From positions 1 to 64,000 of the IMG/VR virus record IMGVR_UViG_3300032334_001488: a DNA stretch of 64,000 bases. One strand, given 5' to 3'. Shown here piece by piece: positions 38,822 through 46,868 of the stretch; within the stretch, counting starts at the first letter, position 1; every line of letters starts with the position of its first letter. A program made the position numbers and the translations under genes. The notes under the pieces were generated by a model. The model was not told the DNA's origin, did no database searches, and saw nothing but the letters and a program-made list of their open reading frames with translations. The DNA comes from a virus.

Positions 38822-40348
38822 ATGCCTTCCTACTTACATCTTGCTTATCGTAGGAATGCGCGTGCAGTTGCAAAAAATCATCAAATTAAAGAAGTTAGAA
38901 ATATTGAGCAAATTCAAAAGGCTCGTGATGACTTTGGCTACTTTTGTGACTACGTAGCTGATAAGCCTCCCGCTGAGCACCATAAAGATTGGCATAAACA
39001 TTTTGTAACAAATACTGATAGTGCTTGCCTTACAAAAATTGGTGGTCCCAATATTGATCTACTTGCTCCACGAGGATCAGCAAAGTCCACAATCTTAGGT
39101 TTGTTTACCGCCTGGGCCATTGGTGTACACACCACCGCTAAGAAGCCTCTTCAGATTCTGTACCTTTCGTACACCGTAGATATTGCTCGTTCTAAGTCGG
39201 CAACCATTAAACGCATCATCGAAAGTAAACGCTATCAAGAAGTATTCCCAACGGTACGACTTCTAAAAAACGTAACCAGTAATGAGTATTGGTCAATTGA
39301 TCATCGCTTTGCAGGGATTGATACCACTGGTGATGAACAATTTACCTTATGTGCTGCAGGCCTCAAGGGTTCAGTGACTTCCAAGCGTTCACACCTAGTC
39401 TGTATCGATGACCCTATTAAATCTGCGGCGGACATTAGTAATCCTGACATCCGCAAAACCATGCAGGATAACTGGAACGCAGTGATTGCTCCCACCATGT
39501 TTGAAGGTGCGCGGGCTATCTGCCTTGGTACCAGATTCAGGCATGATGATATTCACGCAACAACCTTCAATGAACAAAACAATTGGACCCAAATCGTCCT
39601 TTCTGCAATTCAAAATGATCCAAAAACAGGAGAAGAGATTTCTTACTGGCCGTCCCAGTGGTCGCTAGATTACCTAAAAGAAAAGAAACGGCAAGCACCT
39701 ATTGCTTTTTCGTTTCAGTACATGAATCAAATTGTCAGACAAAATGAATTATCACTGGCGCCAGAACTTATTGTCAAGGCAGAAATTGCAACAGAGTTTG
39801 ATGCCCTGGGAATTGGCGTTGACCTGTCTGCGGGTATTAAGGAAAAGAATGATTACACAGTATTTGTCCTTGGTGGGCGAATAGGTGATGTCATTCATAT
39901 CATTGATTACAGGCGTATTCGTGTCATGGGTAACTTGGAAAAACTAGACGCCCTAAAAGAACTTCTCAATGATTGGTCTATTATTGGCCAAGATATGAAC
40001 GGTAATTATTTTCCAACCTACTCCACATGTGACATCTGGTCTGAAGCGGTACAATATCAGGCCTCACTGGAAGCAGACTTTAAACGCGTCTGTCTTAATA
40101 ACGAAAGTCTCTACAACTTGATTTGGCACCCAGTGAAAGGGTTCCGTGCAGACAAGCTTGCGCGATTCCGTGGCATCATAGGCATGTTTGAAGACAGAAA
40201 AATTATCTTCAACCGGTTTAGGAACTTCACTAATCTCTTCGAGGAACTCACAAACTTCGGAGTAAGTGGGCATGATGACACTGTCGATGCTCTCGTTTGG
40301 TTGGTTACCGGATTGGCAAGGAAAGGAGACCTTCACCTTGATTACTAA
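38822..40348 (+). CDS. terL: Terminase large subunit
   Basis: 508 aa. ATPase: Walker A L-A-P-R-G-S-A-K-S-T at 81-90, Walker B L-V-C-I-D-D-P at 192-198. Nuclease: G-V-D-L-S-A-G-I-K-E-K-N-D-Y (about 320) and G-H-D-D-T-V-D-A-L-V near 485, the acidic residues of an RNase H-like fold. It packages DNA into the capsid by ATP-driven translocation through the portal and cuts the concatemer. Confidence 0.93.
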   Translation: MPSYLHLAYRRNARAVAKNHQIKEVRNIEQIQKARDDFGYFCDYVADKPPAEHHKDWHKHFVTNTDSACLTKIGGPNIDLLAPRGSAKSTILGLFTAWAIGVHTTAKKPLQILYLSYTVDIARSKSATIKRIIESKRYQEVFPTVRLLKNVTSNEYWSIDHRFAGIDTTGDEQFTLCAAGLKGSVTSKRSHLVCIDDPIKSAADISNPDIRKTMQDNWNAVIAPTMFEGARAICLGTRFRHDDIHATTFNEQNNWTQIVLSAIQNDPKTGEEISYWPSQWSLDYLKEKKRQAPIAFSFQYMNQIVRQNELSLAPELIVKAEIATEFDALGIGVDLSAGIKEKNDYTVFVLGGRIGDVIHIIDYRRIRVMGNLEKLDALKELLNDWSIIGQDMNGNYFPTYSTCDIWSEAVQYQASLEADFKRVCLNNESLYNLIWHPVKGFRADKLARFRGIIGMFEDRKIIFNRFRNFTNLFEELTNFGVSGHDDTVDALVWLVTGLARKGDLHLDY

Positions 40349-40382
40349 ATAGTACAATATAAGAAAATAAAAGCAACCTACC

Positions 40383-40613
40383 TTGGCTCCCTTTAATAAC
40401 GCTGGTTTTTTTGGGAGATCCCAAGACCGCTTTCAGGCGCTATACGAACGCATCTTGGAAAACGAAAAAAGGATTGATTTTCTCCAGGAGCAGATTAATC
40501 GAATGCCACTGGAGTACGTTTTAAAAGTTGACTTTCTCCGTGAGCTACAACAGATGCAAGATAATTTTAAGCAGATCAACATGAAACTTGATAAACTAAT
40601 CGAAAGACTTTGA
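40383..40613 (+). CDS. Short coiled-coil protein (TTG start)
   Basis: 76 aa from TTG 40383 (no ATG nearby), preceded by ACCTACC like the TTG start at 50657. Heptads R-I-D-F-L-Q-E-Q-I-N-R and L-D-K-L-I-E-R-L. Between TerL and the AbrB-like gene; function unknown. Confidence 0.5.
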   Translation: MAPFNNAGFFGRSQDRFQALYERILENEKRIDFLQEQINRMPLEYVLKVDFLRELQQMQDNFKQINMKLDKLIERL

Positions 40614-40617
40614 GCAC

Positions 40618-40800
40618 ATGAGCTACATCCTGGAAGTACAAGAAGACAAGAATGGTGAGAAATTTCTCATATTTCCAGACGACATCATAGAAGATCTTGG
40701 TTGGCAAGAAGGTGATATCCTGGAATGGAAGCTAAAAGGTAACGGAATTGTCTTAAGCAAACTTAACGACAGTGCCGGTTACGAGGTTATAGAAGAGTAA
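40618..40800 (+). CDS. AbrB/SpoVT-like small protein
   Basis: 60 aa. N-G-E-K-F-L-I-F-P-D-D-I-I-E-D-L-G-W-Q-E-G-D-I-L-E-W matches the swapped-hairpin AbrB pattern (I-P-x-x-I-x-x-x-L-G-x-x-x-G-D-x-L-x-W). Antitoxin or regulator-type DNA-binding fold; no toxin gene is adjacent. Small AbrB-like proteins recur in cyanophages. Confidence 0.65.
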   Translation: MSYILEVQEDKNGEKFLIFPDDIIEDLGWQEGDILEWKLKGNGIVLSKLNDSAGYEVIEE

Positions 40801-40825
40801 AATAAAAACAACGAAAAGAATTAAG

Positions 40826-41257
40826 ATGTTTAACAACAGTCTTTACGGGGGATACATGGGAAATGCTGGTGCATTGGCTCAGGGTAATCCTAATTTCTTA
40901 GGAGGAACACGCACTGCAATTCCAGGAGCAATACCTGGTCCCTACCCAGTTCTTCCTGGAGAAGATCCAGAAGCAATTAAGGGTGTGTATGGGCCTCCGG
41001 TTCAAATGCAACCTCCTGTAAATATGCAGCCAAGGCTTCCACTTGCGCAAGGCTTTGGAGATATTGGGAATATGGGCGGTATGCAGCTGGCTAGCGCAAA
41101 AGGTTTTAATTTGTTTGACCCCAGGTCTTGGTTTGGAGGTGCTGAAGAAGTAATGAAAAAAGGAGTAAGAACAGATACTCCAGCCGGAAAAGTAATAGAT
41201 GCCAATCAACGTGAAAAACAGATGTATGATCAACTAAAGCAGCAAGGACTGCTGTAG
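40826..41257 (+). CDS. Gly/Pro-rich virion-module protein
   Basis: 143 aa, N-terminal half Gly/Asn/Pro-rich and disordered (V-Y-G-P-P-V-Q-M-Q-P-P-V), C-terminal helix with N-L-F-D-P-R-S-W-F. Function unknown. Confidence 0.55.
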   Translation: MFNNSLYGGYMGNAGALAQGNPNFLGGTRTAIPGAIPGPYPVLPGEDPEAIKGVYGPPVQMQPPVNMQPRLPLAQGFGDIGNMGGMQLASAKGFNLFDPRSWFGGAEEVMKKGVRTDTPAGKVIDANQREKQMYDQLKQQGLL

Positions 41258-41268
41258 CAAATATTGAC

Positions 41269-41415
41269 ATGAAAACAAAAAAACTGGTTAAAAAAGCACT
41301 CAAGACTCCGGAGCTTTATACTCCTGCTGAGGTATTGTTTTTTATGCGTTGGTTAAAACAAAAGAAGCTTAACAAAACTGCTAAGATACAGAAAGATAAA
41401 GGGGTTAGTAGTTAA
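41269..41415 (+). CDS. Small basic protein (48 aa) before the portal
   Basis: M-K-T-K-K-L-V-K-K-A-L-K, P-E-L-Y-T-P-A-E-V-L-F-F-M-R-W-L. The start L-V-K-K-A-L-K-x-P-E-L-Y-T-P-A-E recurs in small cyanophage proteins next to portal genes (from memory). The stop TAA overlaps the portal ATG. Confidence 0.7.
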   Translation: MKTKKLVKKALKTPELYTPAEVLFFMRWLKQKKLNKTAKIQKDKGVSS

Positions 41416-43754
41416 TGGCGGTCGATGCAAAAGCTAGATTAAAAGAAATTATTGACGCTACGGTCGAAAAAGATGGGTCGGCGCATGTCGATACCATGGT
41501 CGTTGGGTCGCACTTGGCACAAATGAAGATGTTCGGCATCCGTCAGGGTGTCGAATTTTTTCCTTCCCAAGATAACTTTGGCAATCAACGTAAAGATTTC
41601 CTTGATCGTGTAGTTAAATACAACCAGTTAGATACCAGGCTTGATTCCATTTGGGACTACTTCTTGTGTGATGGAAAAGGCATTTTTTACATTCGCCCTA
41701 CTCAGTCCAACTATCGCCTGTATTATTTTCGTAACCATGAATATCGTAGTTATTACAACGTTGATGGCCAGCTGGATGAAGTCGTAATCATCTACAGTTA
41801 TAAGGTTAAGAAGGGCAATGGCTTTGGTGATAACATTGCGGTAAGCAATATTACAGGTACGCAAACCCTTGGCGCACAGGGAGCCAAGCGTTACATCAGG
41901 CTTTCGATTAAACGCCGCACCATTGAAGAAACGCATTCAGAAGGCGAGATGTCTTTTGATATGCCCAACTATACTGCACTTGGTAAAACAAAGAAATTTG
42001 ATAACACTCTCGGATTTATTCCTTGCGTAGAAATCTTTAATAATCCCAAGGGTTTTTCGACCGAAGGTACGGGTGAATTTGATGCTTTTGCTTCTCACAT
42101 TACTACGCACGATGAACTGGTACGCACCATGCGTAAAAACGTTCAGTTCTTTGGTAATCCAACTCTTCTTTCTTCCAGGCCTAAAACAGACCTTATGGAG
42201 TCAGGTTCAGACTCCGCTGTTCAGCGTCCATCCATTGCAGCAAACTCAGGCTTTGGAAGCCTTGGCGCACTAAGCCGTTCTACATTCAAGGCTGATCCCA
42301 TTGGTCGAAGCAGTGTAGATGGACAGATTCGCGTGCCACGGGTCATTGCAAACCTGGAGCCAAACGATAGGGTTGGCTATATTGTGCCAGATGCTATTAC
42401 TGGTGATCAAAACGCATTTGCTCGTACGTATCGAGAAGAAATTCGCACTGCCCTTGGTGGTGTAGATGAACTATCAATTTCCGCTGGCGTAACTGCAACT
42501 GAATACAAATCATTGTTTGGCCGTGTAGCTGCAACATCAAAGAAAAAAGCTATTGCTATTTATACTTATGGGATTGCACGTTGCCTTGAATTAATTATTT
42601 TTCAAGAAGAAAGATTGTTCAGGGCGTCGTTAGCGCATGCCGCAGGTTTTGAGGAACCTGTGGAACCCCCGGAGGATGCACCGCCAGAGGAAAATCAAGC
42701 ATACAAAGAAGCTGTCACTGGGTTTGATGAAAAAGTCAAACAAGTCATGATGGCTTGCATGGAAACCAAGATTGTTCCACCTGGTGTTACGGGACTAATT
42801 CCTGATGGTGACGTAACAGTTCTTTGGCGTTGGACGGGTCCTGTGTATGAGGAATCAACACAAGATGTTTTGAACAACTCTATTGTTGTTAGAAACCTAC
42901 AGGAGTTAGGTGTTGATAGCATTGAAGCACTGAAGTTTCTCTTTCCGTCAAAAACGGATGAGGAACGAGCCGCAATGTTAAGCGGTTTCCCGTTCAGGAT
43001 GGTAGGCGAATTGCAGAATGCATTTTCTCAATTTGCTCGCCTTGTGGGTGGAATGATGCAGACCCCCCACCCGGAGTCACCGGATCTTCCGATGGCTGCG
43101 GATCCAAGGCTGGATCTAACACCGTATCTGTATCGAACACTAGAAGCATTACAAAAGGAGATGAGTTATGCAGGACGCTACCGTCCAATCGATCCCACAG
43201 ACGAGCCCAGTGTCGTCAGTAGCTCCAAGCAGCTACGTGATGGCGGCTCCGACTCCGACGCAAGCGGTGGCGGTCCAGGCCCCCAGCTACCAGCAAGCGC
43301 CGGCACCCCAGGCGTATCAGGTGGGTACCAGTTACCCCCAAGCGGTACCTCAGGCGACGCCCAACTACCAATACGCCCCTACTCAGTACGCCCCCCAATC
43401 CCAACCGAACTACTCAGTGCCCTCTCAGGAGGCACCGGTCAGCAACCCATGGGAATCGGCGTTCAACAAGGTGGTCAACCTACTGAGCGCTCCAGTCCAA
43501 TCCCCCTTCCAGGGTCAACAGTCGACTCCGACGACTCAGTACGCCCCGGCCAATTATGGAATGCAGAGCAGCCCCCAAGCTTTGCAACCCTTGGGGATGC
43601 AGACCTCATATCACAGCCAGGCCTCATCGCCCAGCTATTCCCAAACCTCGTCAGCTCCTTCCTTGGAGCAAATCGCGGACCTGGTGGGGATGGGGCAGGA
43701 AAGCCGCCAAGTGATGGACGCGTTCGGAATCGAGGCGCCCGCCGTTCTAAATAA
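41415..43754 (+). CDS. Portal protein with an overlapped C-terminal tail
   Basis: 779 aa. Residues 1 to about 590 are mixed alpha/beta with features seen in portals: a strand-rich wing (Y-R-L-Y-Y-F-R-N-H-E-Y-R), a long helix (E-L-V-R-T-M-R-K-N-V-Q-F) and the position after TerL. The final 195 residues are Gly/Pro/Ser-rich, end R-N-R-G-A-R-R-S-K, and share DNA with the start of 43168-44178 in another frame. Forms the DNA entry and exit ring of the head. Confidence 0.8.
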   Translation: MAVDAKARLKEIIDATVEKDGSAHVDTMVVGSHLAQMKMFGIRQGVEFFPSQDNFGNQRKDFLDRVVKYNQLDTRLDSIWDYFLCDGKGIFYIRPTQSNYRLYYFRNHEYRSYYNVDGQLDEVVIIYSYKVKKGNGFGDNIAVSNITGTQTLGAQGAKRYIRLSIKRRTIEETHSEGEMSFDMPNYTALGKTKKFDNTLGFIPCVEIFNNPKGFSTEGTGEFDAFASHITTHDELVRTMRKNVQFFGNPTLLSSRPKTDLMESGSDSAVQRPSIAANSGFGSLGALSRSTFKADPIGRSSVDGQIRVPRVIANLEPNDRVGYIVPDAITGDQNAFARTYREEIRTALGGVDELSISAGVTATEYKSLFGRVAATSKKKAIAIYTYGIARCLELIIFQEERLFRASLAHAAGFEEPVEPPEDAPPEENQAYKEAVTGFDEKVKQVMMACMETKIVPPGVTGLIPDGDVTVLWRWTGPVYEESTQDVLNNSIVVRNLQELGVDSIEALKFLFPSKTDEERAAMLSGFPFRMVGELQNAFSQFARLVGGMMQTPHPESPDLPMAADPRLDLTPYLYRTLEALQKEMSYAGRYRPIDPTDEPSVVSSSKQLRDGGSDSDASGGGPGPQLPASAGTPGVSGGYQLPPSGTSGDAQLPIRPYSVRPPIPTELLSALSGGTGQQPMGIGVQQGGQPTERSSPIPLPGSTVDSDDSVRPGQLWNAEQPPSFATLGDADLISQPGLIAQLFPNLVSSFLGANRGPGGDGAGKPPSDGRVRNRGARRSK

Positions 43755-44178
43755 CTACGCCCTTCAACTTGAAGGGATGCTCGATAGTGCTGTTGCCTGG
43801 AGCAATGAGGCACTTGGCACCCTGCAAGGTTATGCCAACTTTGCAGTTAATGAGCACCAGGAGAACCTGGTGTATAACGAGATTCTGACTAATCCCGACA
43901 CCCTTAGCGATTACACGCTGCGGTTCTTCGGTCCGGAAGGTCCCTATCCCGTGTACGAAAGCACTGCAGAACTTGAGCGTCCCGGTTATCCGACTCGGCC
44001 TGCCATGGCTAACGTCGGCAACTTCCCGGCTCCTCCTTCTGCTGATGCTCCCCAACAGCCTGAAAACTTCTGGGGTGGTTTCAACGAAATCATGGCACGT
44101 GACCCCCAGAATGCCTGGCGCGTTCTGAACCAAGCCCAACCTCAAGTTGTCGCAAACAAATTGTTTGTGATGGAATAA
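43168..44178 (+). CDS. Scaffold- or head-assembly-like protein
   Basis: 336 aa from ATG 43168 inside the portal gene. The first 180 residues are Pro/Gln/Ser/Tyr-rich and disordered; the rest (L-E-Q-I-A-D-L-V-G-M-G, N-N-Y-A-L-Q-L-E-G-M-L) is helical, ending N-K-L-F-V-M-E. Placed between portal and capsid gene, where scaffold or maturation proteins sit. G+C at third positions is high, as in the capsid gene, so it is well expressed. Confidence 0.65.
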   Translation: MQDATVQSIPQTSPVSSVAPSSYVMAAPTPTQAVAVQAPSYQQAPAPQAYQVGTSYPQAVPQATPNYQYAPTQYAPQSQPNYSVPSQEAPVSNPWESAFNKVVNLLSAPVQSPFQGQQSTPTTQYAPANYGMQSSPQALQPLGMQTSYHSQASSPSYSQTSSAPSLEQIADLVGMGQESRQVMDAFGIEAPAVLNNYALQLEGMLDSAVAWSNEALGTLQGYANFAVNEHQENLVYNEILTNPDTLSDYTLRFFGPEGPYPVYESTAELERPGYPTRPAMANVGNFPAPPSADAPQQPENFWGGFNEIMARDPQNAWRVLNQAQPQVVANKLFVME

Positions 44179-44188
44179 TTGAGGGAAT

Positions 44189-44230
44189 AATTTTAGCAGT
44201 TAATATGTAAAATTATTAGCTGCTAAAATT
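44189..44230 (+). promoter_or_regulatory. Inverted repeat upstream of the capsid gene
   Basis: AATTTTAGCAG / CTGCTAAAATT, perfect 11 bp with a 20-nt loop. Followed by TACAATAGATAAGAC, a possible -10 region, and a small hairpin GACAT-TTTG-ATGTC. Could be a promoter operator, an RNA processing hairpin or a weak terminator. Confidence 0.55.
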
Positions 44231-44309
44231 TACAATAGATAAGACATTTTGATGTCTGAATCTTTCACCTGACAAACTACAGTCCTGCGACACTGGAGGA
44301 TAAAACAAA

Positions 44310-45476
44310 GTGTTTCTTGATAACGATTTTCCTAAGATTCTTGGTGCGGAACTCTATCGTCCCCACCCTGCATACATCGCGGAAATGGCAGTTGAGCCCG
44401 TGGTTGTTCACGACTTCACTCGCCAACCCGGCCAAACCGTTCAGCTAGACCGCTATAAGTTCTGGGGTACTCCTGGTACCAAGGACAGCCGTGAGCGTAT
44501 TGCCGACCAAACCATCGGTACCGCTAACAGCCGTAACATCACCAAGGAGAAAGTCCTGGTGGTGCTTAAGGAATACACCGGTCCTGCAGACCCCGGCGAT
44601 CCCACCCAGCCTTCGACCTTCAAGATTGCCCGTGAGACCCTGATCACTGCCCAGCGCATGCTGCTGGACACTGGCAACCTCAACATGTTCCACCAGTCTA
44701 TCGGTAGCCTGACGCTGCTTGATGACTATCGTCGTTGGCGCGACCGCGTCTTCATTGACGAACTGGCCAAAGCTGAAGCCAATGGTAAAGCTGACACCAC
44801 CCAGGGCGGTTACTACTTTGCTGGCGGTAAGACCAAAGATTCCTCTGGTCGTATCTCCTATACCTCTACTGAATACACTGCTCAAGTTCAGCAGTTCCAA
44901 GTTCGTACCGACCTCCTGAACGTCGTCAAGGACTTGCGTAAGCGTAACGTGCCGACCTATTCCGATGGTCTGTATCGTTGCATCTGCGATCCTACGTTCA
45001 TGATGCACCTGCGTCGTGACTCTGACTTCCGTGAGATCGCTCGTTATGCTGGCAACCCTGGTCAGGGCATGTACATGGGCAACCCCGGTATGCCCAACAA
45101 CGCCAGCTTCTACATGGGTCCCCAAGCCGGCCAAGGTTATTTCCTTGCTGGTGAACCTGTCATGCCTACTGGCGTGCAGTTTGAAGGTGTTAAGTTCTTT
45201 GAGTCGACCAACTTCCCGACCAAGACGATTAGCGCTTCCTTCGATGGTGGTTCCACCTACACTTCCCAAGAAGCAGCCCAAGGTTACTTCTTCGGTCCCC
45301 AGGCAGTTGGCGTCGGTATCGGCGGCCCCAACGCTCAGGTGCTCATCAACAACAACGATGACTTCAGCCGTTTCATCATCCTGATTTGGCAGCTGTACGC
45401 TGGTTTTGAAATCCTCAACAAAGATTTCATTACCGATGCCTTCAGCTTTGTCTCGGATGACGGCGTTATTAAGTAA
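44310..45476 (+). CDS. Major capsid protein candidate
   Basis: 388 aa from GTG 44310, with GGAGG 10 bases upstream. Position right after portal and scaffold and strong codon bias (many C-ending codons) point to the main head protein. The pattern (K-I-L-G-A-E-L-Y, V-H-D-F-T-R-Q-P-G-Q-T-V, Y-R-C-I-C-D-P-T-F-M-M-H-L, D-F-S-R-F-I-I-L-I-W-Q-L) suits an HK97-fold capsid protein, but this is judged from context as much as sequence. Confidence 0.8.
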   Translation: MFLDNDFPKILGAELYRPHPAYIAEMAVEPVVVHDFTRQPGQTVQLDRYKFWGTPGTKDSRERIADQTIGTANSRNITKEKVLVVLKEYTGPADPGDPTQPSTFKIARETLITAQRMLLDTGNLNMFHQSIGSLTLLDDYRRWRDRVFIDELAKAEANGKADTTQGGYYFAGGKTKDSSGRISYTSTEYTAQVQQFQVRTDLLNVVKDLRKRNVPTYSDGLYRCICDPTFMMHLRRDSDFREIARYAGNPGQGMYMGNPGMPNNASFYMGPQAGQGYFLAGEPVMPTGVQFEGVKFFESTNFPTKTISASFDGGSTYTSQEAAQGYFFGPQAVGVGIGGPNAQVLINNNDDFSRFIILIWQLYAGFEILNKDFITDAFSFVSDDGVIK

Positions 45477-45516
45477 CTTAATTAAGTAACTTATACCTCA
45501 CTCTTAGGAGAAATAA

Positions 45517-46353
45517 ATGACCTACTTGTCCGCTAAAAAGATCTATCCAGGTAACTGGAACAATGCTCTCAATGGTTGGTACAAAAACATTGACGCTAAC
45601 CCCGTCGATGGTACCAACGATGCCTCCAAAGGTGGCCCCACTTCAGTGTTGGCTACCCCTGGTTATCGTTACTTCCAGCAGCGCGGTTACATTCCCGTGA
45701 CCTGGGCCTCTGGTAACGCTACCGCCAGCGGTGCCTACATGAGCGTGATCGTTCCTTCGCCTTACCGCCAGGACGACACCCGTACTGACATCACTGGCAT
45801 GGTGATCTCTGGTAGCTCTACCCAGCCTATTTACGTGTATCGCACTGCGATCTCCGTGGCTTCCGGCTGGGGCGATGGTCGCGTTGCATCTGGTGTGTAT
45901 GCTGCTACTGGCAACATCATCTCCTTCGGTCGTAACGTTGGCACTGCAGCTGCTGCTACTGGCGTTGCCTTCTCTGGTGTTGCTGAAGGCGCCATCCAAG
46001 CCAACATGACCTCCACGGTCTCTGGTGATGCTTCCACCAAGATTTACTTTGCTGGCGGTACGCAAGGCTTTGGTACCAACCCTTTCATCACTAGCACGGG
46101 CACTCCTGCTATCTCTGGTGTTGGCTCAGGTACTGTTTGCTACTACTCTGCTACTGCTGCTACCACTCTTGGTGTGTTTGCAAAGGGCGCCGCAAATGAT
46201 ACTTCCACTTCTGGTGGTGTGTACATTTCTGATGCTGACGTTGCTGCAGGCCGTACTGGCTACCTGGTTGTCGAAGTGTGCTACATCCGTCCGGATGATG
46301 CTCCTGGCTACGAAGACATCGACGGCTACCTGACCGGTCGCACCGTTAGCTGA
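45517..46353 (+). CDS. Abundant virion protein after the capsid gene
   Basis: 278 aa with a strong AGGAG site. Gly/Ser/Thr/Ala-rich beta protein (Y-I-P-V-T-W-A-S-G-N, Y-V-Y-R-T-A-I-S-V-A) with capsid-like codon bias, so probably abundant: a head decoration, head-tail or tail tube protein. A repeated ATTAAGTAACTTA spans the capsid stop just before it. Confidence 0.65.
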   Translation: MTYLSAKKIYPGNWNNALNGWYKNIDANPVDGTNDASKGGPTSVLATPGYRYFQQRGYIPVTWASGNATASGAYMSVIVPSPYRQDDTRTDITGMVISGSSTQPIYVYRTAISVASGWGDGRVASGVYAATGNIISFGRNVGTAAAATGVAFSGVAEGAIQANMTSTVSGDASTKIYFAGGTQGFGTNPFITSTGTPAISGVGSGTVCYYSATAATTLGVFAKGAANDTSTSGGVYISDADVAAGRTGYLVVEVCYIRPDDAPGYEDIDGYLTGRTVS

Positions 46354-46363
46354 TTAGGTTAAA

Positions 46364-46801
46364 GTGGATACCAGACACCCTCTGGTATCCATGCTTTACC
46401 AACACAAGAAGAATGGCGCTCGCGTCAAGATTGTAAGTGAGTTTGATAATGGCGACTGGTATATGGTTGAAGACCAAGACGGTCGCCTTTTTACCGCTTA
46501 CAAATCAGAACTCTTGCCAGATGAAGAGGCAACTAAAAAAGTTAAAACTCTTCAGGTAAAAGATAAGGCTGCGGCTGAAGAACCACGCAAGTTCCCTCCT
46601 GATACCCGCCTTAATATTAATAGTGCTACGGCACAAATGATTGCGGATCACATTAAGGGGATTGGCCTTAAGACTGCTCGGGAAATTAAGGACTTGCAAA
46701 TGAGCCTGTCAGGTGAAAGGTTTAATAGCTTGGAGCAGTTGAAGCAAGTGAAACGTGTTGATTGGGATTCAGTCTTTGCCGCAAATCTGGTAAGAGTGTG
46801 A
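46364..46801 (+). CDS. SH3-like plus helix-hairpin-helix DNA-binding protein
   Basis: 145 aa from GTG 46364; ATG 46391 is the alternative. N-terminus (G-A-R-V-K-I-V-S-E-F-D-N-G-D-W-Y-M-V) resembles a KOW/SH3 barrel. C-terminus L-N-I-N-S-A-T-A-Q-M-I, I-K-G-I-G-L-K-T-A-R-E-I, F-N-S-L-E-Q-L-K-Q-V is a ComEA-type HhH domain, which binds DNA without sequence specificity. Role in packaging or in the virion is unknown. Confidence 0.75.
   Translation: MDTRHPLVSMLYQHKKNGARVKIVSEFDNGDWYMVEDQDGRLFTAYKSELLPDEEATKKVKTLQVKDKAAAEEPRKFPPDTRLNINSATAQMIADHIKGIGLKTAREIKDLQMSLSGERFNSLEQLKQVKRVDWDSVFAANLVRV
46366..46390 (+). other. Perfect 10-bp hairpin touching ATG 46391
   Basis: GGATACCAGA-CACCC-TCTGGTATCC, ending right before the ATG. 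If GTG 46364 is the start, the hairpin is inside the coding region. Confidence 0.7.
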
Positions 46802-46811
46802 TTCACATTTA

Positions 46812-46839
46812 ATCCCGTCGATTGTGACGGGATTTTTTT
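46812..46839 (+). terminator. Rho-independent terminator
   Basis: ATCCCGTC-GATTGT-GACGGGAT followed by TTTTTTTG. Ends the head transcript after 46801; TTAAAATAAC just downstream may be the next late promoter. Confidence 0.92.
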
Positions 46840-46868
46840 GTCTTAAAATAACAAAAAGAACAACGATA

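Noticed and set aside
44445-45281. 278-codon minus-strand ORF inside the capsid gene
   Set aside because: It is antisense to a strongly codon-biased gene; high third-base G+C removes stop codons on the opposite strand. No ribosome site and unnatural composition.
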